Assembly (NCBI GenBank): GCA_021846505.1
Contig: JAJZWV010000010.1
Span: 1-64,000 of the forward strand
Origin: Bacillota bacterium
GTDB lineage: Bacteria > Bacillota > Sulfobacillia > Sulfobacillales > JAIMBI01
Reading direction: 5' to 3'
DNA: 64,000 nt
The first letter of the stretch is position 1, and each line of letters starts with the position of its first letter. The translations under genes were made by a program, and so were the position numbers. This document shows positions 59,910-64,000 of this stretch, piece by piece. The notes under the pieces are model-generated. The model was not told the origin of the DNA. It did not search any database and worked only from the letters and a program-made list of their open reading frames with translations.

Positions 59910-61709
59910 ATGCACACTGAGGGATCGATGCCTGCCGAGATTTCCTATCACTTTCCGAAGCACGGGCGGCTCCACGTGCGGGTGGGGGAGTACACCCGGG
60001 CGCTGGCGGACCTGTTCGAGCGCGAGGGCGGCCTGGTGACGCGGCTCAAGCAAACCGACCAGCTGGGCAACCTGCGCTACTTCTACCCCGGGGCCCACCA
60101 CACGCGCTACGAGTATCTCGTTCTGCAGTGGTATCTGCTGGCCCGCCTGGCTGGGGTGAAAGACACCAGTGAAGCGACGCTGGGCCTGCACGGCGGGGTC
60201 CGGGACCTGCCGCGGCTGGCGAGCAGCCATGCGCCGCAGGGTGTCGATGTGCTGCAGAGCATGGTGCTGCTGGCCAACGTGGGGCATCTGCCCGAAACGC
60301 TGGCGGGCGAGCGGGCCGTGCTGGCCGTCCTGGCACAGGACTCGGGCCTTAAGGCGGCATTTCAAAACCTTTTGGGCGATGCCCGCCAAGCTTTTGGCAT
60401 CGCGCTGTCACAATTCGATCCCTATGGACTGCACCTGTACTTGGCCTGGATGTGGTTAGAGCAGCTCAGGAGCTTTGACGCGGATCCGAATGTGCGGGAC
60501 TATGGCCGCGAGGTGCTGTGGCACCAGCTGGCGCCCGACAGCGACGGCAAGTGGGGCCGGTTTCAGAAGCTGGCCCAGCAGGTGCGCCGCATTGCCTACC
60601 TCACACTGGACACGCTCTACACACCCGCGCCCTTTTCCATCGAATTTGGCACCCTGGAAGACGACCTGACCCGCCATCCGGAGGCTTATCTGCTGGACAC
60701 CTCGCCCTTCCAGACGGCGCTGCTGGAGCTGAACCAAGTCATGCGGCGGCTGGTGTATCAGTCGCCGGAGGCGCTCTTATCCATGGCCGCCATCACTCGG
60801 GAGCGGATGCGGCGCCTTATGCGGGCCCGCGACGCCCTGATGGCGCCGGGCGGCTGGCTCACGGCCATCTATCCCCCCAAGGGCGGCAAGCTCGCGGACG
60901 TGCTGCATGGCACGCTCCCGGCGGCCGCCGCCTCCGACGTGGACGCCAGCCGGGCGATGGCGCTCGAGATCGCCCTGCCGGTCCGCAAGGCCGTGTGGCG
61001 CAACACCGTGGCGCTGGAAGTCCAGATGGGGCTGGAGGCGGACCGCAGCGCTCGCGCCGCCTGCGACTGGGATGCGGCGTCCCAAACGCTGGGCATCGCG
61101 TTTGCTCCCGTGCCCCACCAGAGCCCGGAGCAGTGGGCGGCGGTGGCCGGGCGCTTTTGGCAGGGCGTGCTTGGCCGCGTGACCGACCCCGACGCGCCGG
61201 CCCTCGCCACCCCCGCCAGCGCGCGGGCGCTGTATCTCTATGCCCTCCGCGCCGCCCTAGGGGACCGGCTGGTGCCGGCGGTGCGGTCCGACTCTCTCGG
61301 CGGCCAGGCGGAGCCCGTGTGCTGGGCGCCGCGCGCCAAGGATTTGGCGCCGGTCCTGACCGCTTGGGTGGATGGTGCTGCCGACGCGGTAAAGGATTCC
61401 GTGCAGCATGAAGTGCGCGTGCTGGCCGCAGTGTGCGAGCACCTGGACCGGCGGGGCCCGGCGCTGGCGTATGGCGGGCAGACCGTGCTGTATGACGGAT
61501 CCGAGATCAAGGTGGAGTTGGATGGGGTGGTGTTGCTGGCCGGCGGCGACCACGGTGCGTCGGCCATCGTGTGGGTGGAGGCGAAGAAGGCAGGCTCAAA
61601 GCCCGCCCGTGCCCAGCTGAGGGCCCGAATCTCTGACGTCATCCGGCTGCCGGTGATTGACGTGGGCGATGTGGACGGCGGCGCCTGGGCCGAAACCTCG
61701 CCGGGCTAG
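59910..61709 (+). CDS. Putative HD-fold / PD-(D/E)xK nuclease fusion protein
   Basis: 599 residues; AAGGAGG lies 5 nt before ATG 59910. Residues 45-75 (RLKQTDQLGNLRYFYPGAHHTRYEY) are close to the IKQLG-x-FPG-HTRFEHS start of HD-type dNTPase/phosphohydrolases (split here: RLKQTDQLGN; RYFYPGAHHTRYEY). Where the metal HD doublet should be, LLANVGH (120-126) replaces LLHDIGH, so H-D is A-N and metal catalysis is probably lost. Residues 150-500 are helical with no recognised domain. The end has ELDGVVLL (D538) and IVWVEAKKAG (E557-A-K559), the spacing of a PD-(D/E)xK nuclease core. It could be a defence effector or a nucleotide-sensing nuclease. Not matched to a named system. Confidence 0.6.
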   Translation: MHTEGSMPAEISYHFPKHGRLHVRVGEYTRALADLFEREGGLVTRLKQTDQLGNLRYFYPGAHHTRYEYLVLQWYLLARLAGVKDTSEATLGLHGGVRDLPRLASSHAPQGVDVLQSMVLLANVGHLPETLAGERAVLAVLAQDSGLKAAFQNLLGDARQAFGIALSQFDPYGLHLYLAWMWLEQLRSFDADPNVRDYGREVLWHQLAPDSDGKWGRFQKLAQQVRRIAYLTLDTLYTPAPFSIEFGTLEDDLTRHPEAYLLDTSPFQTALLELNQVMRRLVYQSPEALLSMAAITRERMRRLMRARDALMAPGGWLTAIYPPKGGKLADVLHGTLPAAAASDVDASRAMALEIALPVRKAVWRNTVALEVQMGLEADRSARAACDWDAASQTLGIAFAPVPHQSPEQWAAVAGRFWQGVLGRVTDPDAPALATPASARALYLYALRAALGDRLVPAVRSDSLGGQAEPVCWAPRAKDLAPVLTAWVDGAADAVKDSVQHEVRVLAAVCEHLDRRGPALAYGGQTVLYDGSEIKVELDGVVLLAGGDHGASAIVWVEAKKAGSKPARAQLRARISDVIRLPVIDVGDVDGGAWAETSPG

Positions 61710-62146
61710 CGGCCCGCGCTCCTGCCCGCCAACCGCTTTTTCCCCTTCCCGCGCGTGCTTGACGACGCAGCATGCATCCGGGGGACAGCAGCAAAGACTT
61801 CGTGGGCGGTGACAGCGTCTCGGAGCGGGACCTGGGGGGCCCCGCTGGCCACCCACGCTGCGGTGCTGGAAAGCCGTGCGATTGGCCAAGTAGACGGGGT
61901 GTGGGGCGAAACGCCCCTCACGCTGATGGTGGCGCGGCACGGCAGGAGCGTGGGCGGAGACGGGCGGGCCGTGTGCGTGAACTGCGTGTGGCGGTGCAGA
62001 AGCGGACCCACGCGGTGACCTTGGTGGACAGCCCCCCGAAATCTGCCACCGGCAGAATGCCAAAGAAGCGGTGCGCCGCCAATTTGCATCGGGCTGGCAC
62101 ACGCAGCTGGCGGCCCCCGCGTTCTGGCCGGCATTTGGGCCCGCGC
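61710..62146. other. Gene-free stretch with no clear feature
   Basis: A plus-strand frame (61755-62018) and a minus-strand frame (61918-62100) show coding-like stretches such as RAIGQVDGVWGETPLTLMVA, but neither has a ribosome site or a recognised family. They may be transposase debris; not called. Confidence 0.35.
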
Positions 62147-63571
62147 TTACGTCGCGTCTTGGCCTGCCGCCGCCGCTGCGGAGGCGCTGGTCGGCTCGGG
62201 CCGCAGGAGCCGCACCAGGAGCAGCGCCGACAGCACGCCGGGCACTAACAGTGGCCACAGCGGCTGGTGCACGAGGGCGCCTGCCAAATGCCAGGTGGTG
62301 ATGAGGCCGAGCAGAAACAGCACGTGCGGCCACGTGGGCGCGGCATCGAGTGGTAGCACCAGAAAGCTGGCCACGGCGATGGCGGACACCGCGGCCCACG
62401 GCAGAGCGGTGGCGGACAGAAACCGGACCACCGCCCGGTCCGTCCAAAACTGGCGGAGAAACGGGTTGCCCATATCTCGCTCGAACAGCTGTGACATGGC
62501 GGGCCGCCGCACTCGATAGCGCAGCAGCAGCCAAAACAGCAGCGCCAAGGTGGCGCCCGGCTGGAACACCACGACCAGCGCGGCGCGAAAAATCAGCGCG
62601 GTGCCCCCCAGTCGGAGGAAGTCGTCCGGCAGGCGCACCTGGCTCCAGAAGAACCGCCCCACCTCCCACCAGGGCGGGCGCCGCTGAGGCAGGTGGCCGC
62701 GCGGGGTCAGGTGGCGCATGCGATCCTGCTGGCGAATGGCCTCGGCGGCCGGCCCGCTGCGCACCACTTGGAGCCCCAGGGCCCGGATGTCGGCGTAGGG
62801 CTGGCTGGCTTCCTGCACCGTCAGCATGTTCAGCCCCGGCGCGAGGGCGATGATGAGGGCCCACGCGCCGGCGGCCCCGACGCCCACCGCCAGCCAGGCC
62901 GCGGCCCACGAGCCGCCCCCGAGGGGCGCCGCCACGGCGCGCATCGGCCAGAGCGCCGCGGGCCAGGCGGACCCGAGCAGCGGGAGCACCGCCAGGGGAA
63001 GCGGCCAGAGCCACCGCACGGGCGGCCCCGGCCGAGTGGCCCGCCACAGCGACAGCACAAAGCCCCACGCGGCGGCCGTGGCTGCCGCGCCGCCCACGAG
63101 GGCGCCCCACGGAAGCGTGGGGCCAACATGCAGGGCGCTGGCCAGCAGGATTCCCCCAAAGCCCAGCACCACACCGACTCGAACGGCGCGAGGGATCATG
63201 TCGGCGAGGGCCAGCACTCGCCGCGAAATGGGGGAGGGAGCGAGCCACTCTAGGTCGCCGTGGCGGAGTCGGAGGGGCGGATGGGCCAGCGAGGCCGCCA
63301 GCCAGGCCACCAATCCCAGCCCCAGCGCATCTGGCAGCCCGACGGCCAGGTGCGCGGGCGGCACCGCCGATCCGAGGCTGTGCACCAGCGCGGCCGCGCC
63401 CGCCGCGCTGACCACCACCCAGAGCCCGCCCAGCATCAGGATGTAGACCAAGTACAGTCGGGTGAACACATCGGGGTGGGTGAAATCGACACCCACCACT
63501 GACAGCCAGTAGTGCGCGCTCACCTCCCACTCTCGATAGCGGAGCCGGGCGACAAGCCCGACAGCTCTCAT
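62147..63571 (-). CDS. ABC-2-type exporter membrane protein
   Basis: 474 residues with about ten hydrophobic helices in two sets (about 45-260 and 365-470). A cytoplasmic stretch between them (about 275-345) is charged: EAIRQQDRMRHLTPRGH and WWEVGRFFWSQVRLPDD. The start ATG 63571 overlaps the stop of the ATPase gene by 4 bp (ATGA). With the ATPase it should form an exporter; substrate unknown. No conserved permease motif lets me name a finer family. Confidence 0.75.
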   Translation of the reverse strand: MRAVGLVARLRYREWEVSAHYWLSVVGVDFTHPDVFTRLYLVYILMLGGLWVVVSAAGAAALVHSLGSAVPPAHLAVGLPDALGLGLVAWLAASLAHPPLRLRHGDLEWLAPSPISRRVLALADMIPRAVRVGVVLGFGGILLASALHVGPTLPWGALVGGAAATAAAWGFVLSLWRATRPGPPVRWLWPLPLAVLPLLGSAWPAALWPMRAVAAPLGGGSWAAAWLAVGVGAAGAWALIIALAPGLNMLTVQEASQPYADIRALGLQVVRSGPAAEAIRQQDRMRHLTPRGHLPQRRPPWWEVGRFFWSQVRLPDDFLRLGGTALIFRAALVVVFQPGATLALLFWLLLRYRVRRPAMSQLFERDMGNPFLRQFWTDRAVVRFLSATALPWAAVSAIAVASFLVLPLDAAPTWPHVLFLLGLITTWHLAGALVHQPLWPLLVPGVLSALLLVRLLRPEPTSASAAAAAGQDAT

Positions 63572-64000
63572 GCATCCACCGCCGAGCCGCTGACCAGCAG
63601 CTGGTGCGGCAGCGCTGCAAGTCCTTCGGCGCTGCCGCTCCACACTTCATCCAACAGCGCATCGCGCTGGAGGGTGCCGGCCATCAGCATGAGGATGCGG
63701 TCGGGCGGGTGAGTCGGGGGGAGCAGGTGGGTTGAGGCCAGAACCGTCGCGCCCGCTCGGGCCAGCAGGGTGAGGCGCTCAGCCAGATAAAGCTGGGAAG
63801 CCGGATCCAGTGCGCCATATGGCTCATCAAGGAGCAGCGCGGAGGGCGCTGCCAAGAGGGACATGGCCAGGGCCAGCTTGTATTGCATGCCGCGGGAGAG
63901 GCTGGCGGGGTAGGCGCCTTGGTGGGGGGCCATGCTGAAGGCCGACAGCAAGCGCTCGGCCTCGGACTGCCAGCGCTCCAGGCCGTGCGCCTGGGCCACC
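63568..64000 (-). CDS. ABC ATPase, C-terminal part (gene runs off the window)
   Basis: The visible 143 or so residues hold the signature region (ASLSRGMQYKLALAMSLL, a variant of LSGG), Walker B (PSALLLDEPYGALDP) and the H-loop (ATVLASTHL). Walker A lies beyond the window edge. The signature reads LSRGM rather than LSGGQ, as in ABC-2 bacteriocin-immunity or exporter-type ATPases. Confidence 0.8.
   Translation of the reverse strand, partial: VAQAHGLERWQSEAERLLSAFSMAPHQGAYPASLSRGMQYKLALAMSLLAAPSALLLDEPYGALDPASQLYLAERLTLLARAGATVLASTHLLPPTHPPDRILMLMAGTLQRDALLDEVWSGSAEGLAALPHQLLVSGSAVDA

Noticed and set aside
61755-62018. Transposase remnant in the gap after the nuclease-like gene
   Set aside because: Coding-like stretches exist, but no residue pattern fits a specific transposase family.
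61596-63662. A long open frame opposite the nuclease-like and exporter genes
   Set aside because: It is an Arg/Gly/Ala/Pro-rich antisense reading of GC-rich coding DNA with no ribosome site or motif.

Overview
The window reads as a chromosomal segment of a GC-rich monoderm bacterium, most likely a deep-branching Bacillota of the Sulfobacillus/Thermaerobacter kind. This is inferred from strong AGGAGG ribosome sites, sigma-A type promoters (TTGACx-17-TAnAaT), lipobox lipoproteins without outer-membrane partners, and GTG/TTG starts, not from any marker gene. No rRNA, tRNA or CRISPR array was found.

Layout. 1-1215 is a graveyard of three mobile-element remnants (DDE transposase tail, group II intron reverse transcriptase, ISAzo13-like transposase), with a perfect 32-bp palindrome at one junction. 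1513-17219 is an amino-acid/peptide catabolism island: two paralogous peptide-binding lipoproteins, two class III aminotransferases, a two-subunit CoA-transferase, a P5C-dehydrogenase-like enzyme, an IclR regulator, a P1-family (DmpA/BapA-like) aminopeptidase, an APC permease and threonine synthase. 17649-23542 is a MacAB-like efflux set with its own two-component system and a small exported protein. 23699-27392 is a translationally coupled signalling set (hybrid kinase, CheY-like receiver, HD-GYP response regulator). 27644-34768 holds a Moco-sulfurase-like PLP enzyme, an ArsR-like regulator divergent from an MFS exporter, a Kef-type antiporter fused to two USP domains, and a double GNAT protein.

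34904-42597 is the most striking part: a two-gene operon with its own promoter, made of a 1045-residue protein with C-terminal zinc fingers and a 1510-residue DEAH helicase with a DUF1998-type end. Its architecture resembles the two-gene (type III) Druantia anti-phage systems. After it come an MFS carrier, an ECF sigma factor with a large membrane-anchored partner, a broken transposon ATPase, a DUF1778/GNAT toxin-antitoxin pair, the three-gene proton-translocating transhydrogenase (pntAA-pntAB-pntB), thiM, an old yellow enzyme with a probable operator, and an ABC-F gene broken by one frameshift.

The right end (57312-64000) has three small exported proteins of unknown role, a decayed XRE/TPR regulator, a 599-residue protein that appears to join an inactivated HD phosphohydrolase fold to a PD-(D/E)xK nuclease core (a second defence candidate), and an ABC-2 transporter cut by the window edge. 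Several genes are preceded by short purine-rich direct repeats just ahead of the ribosome site, a recurring oddity of this genome.
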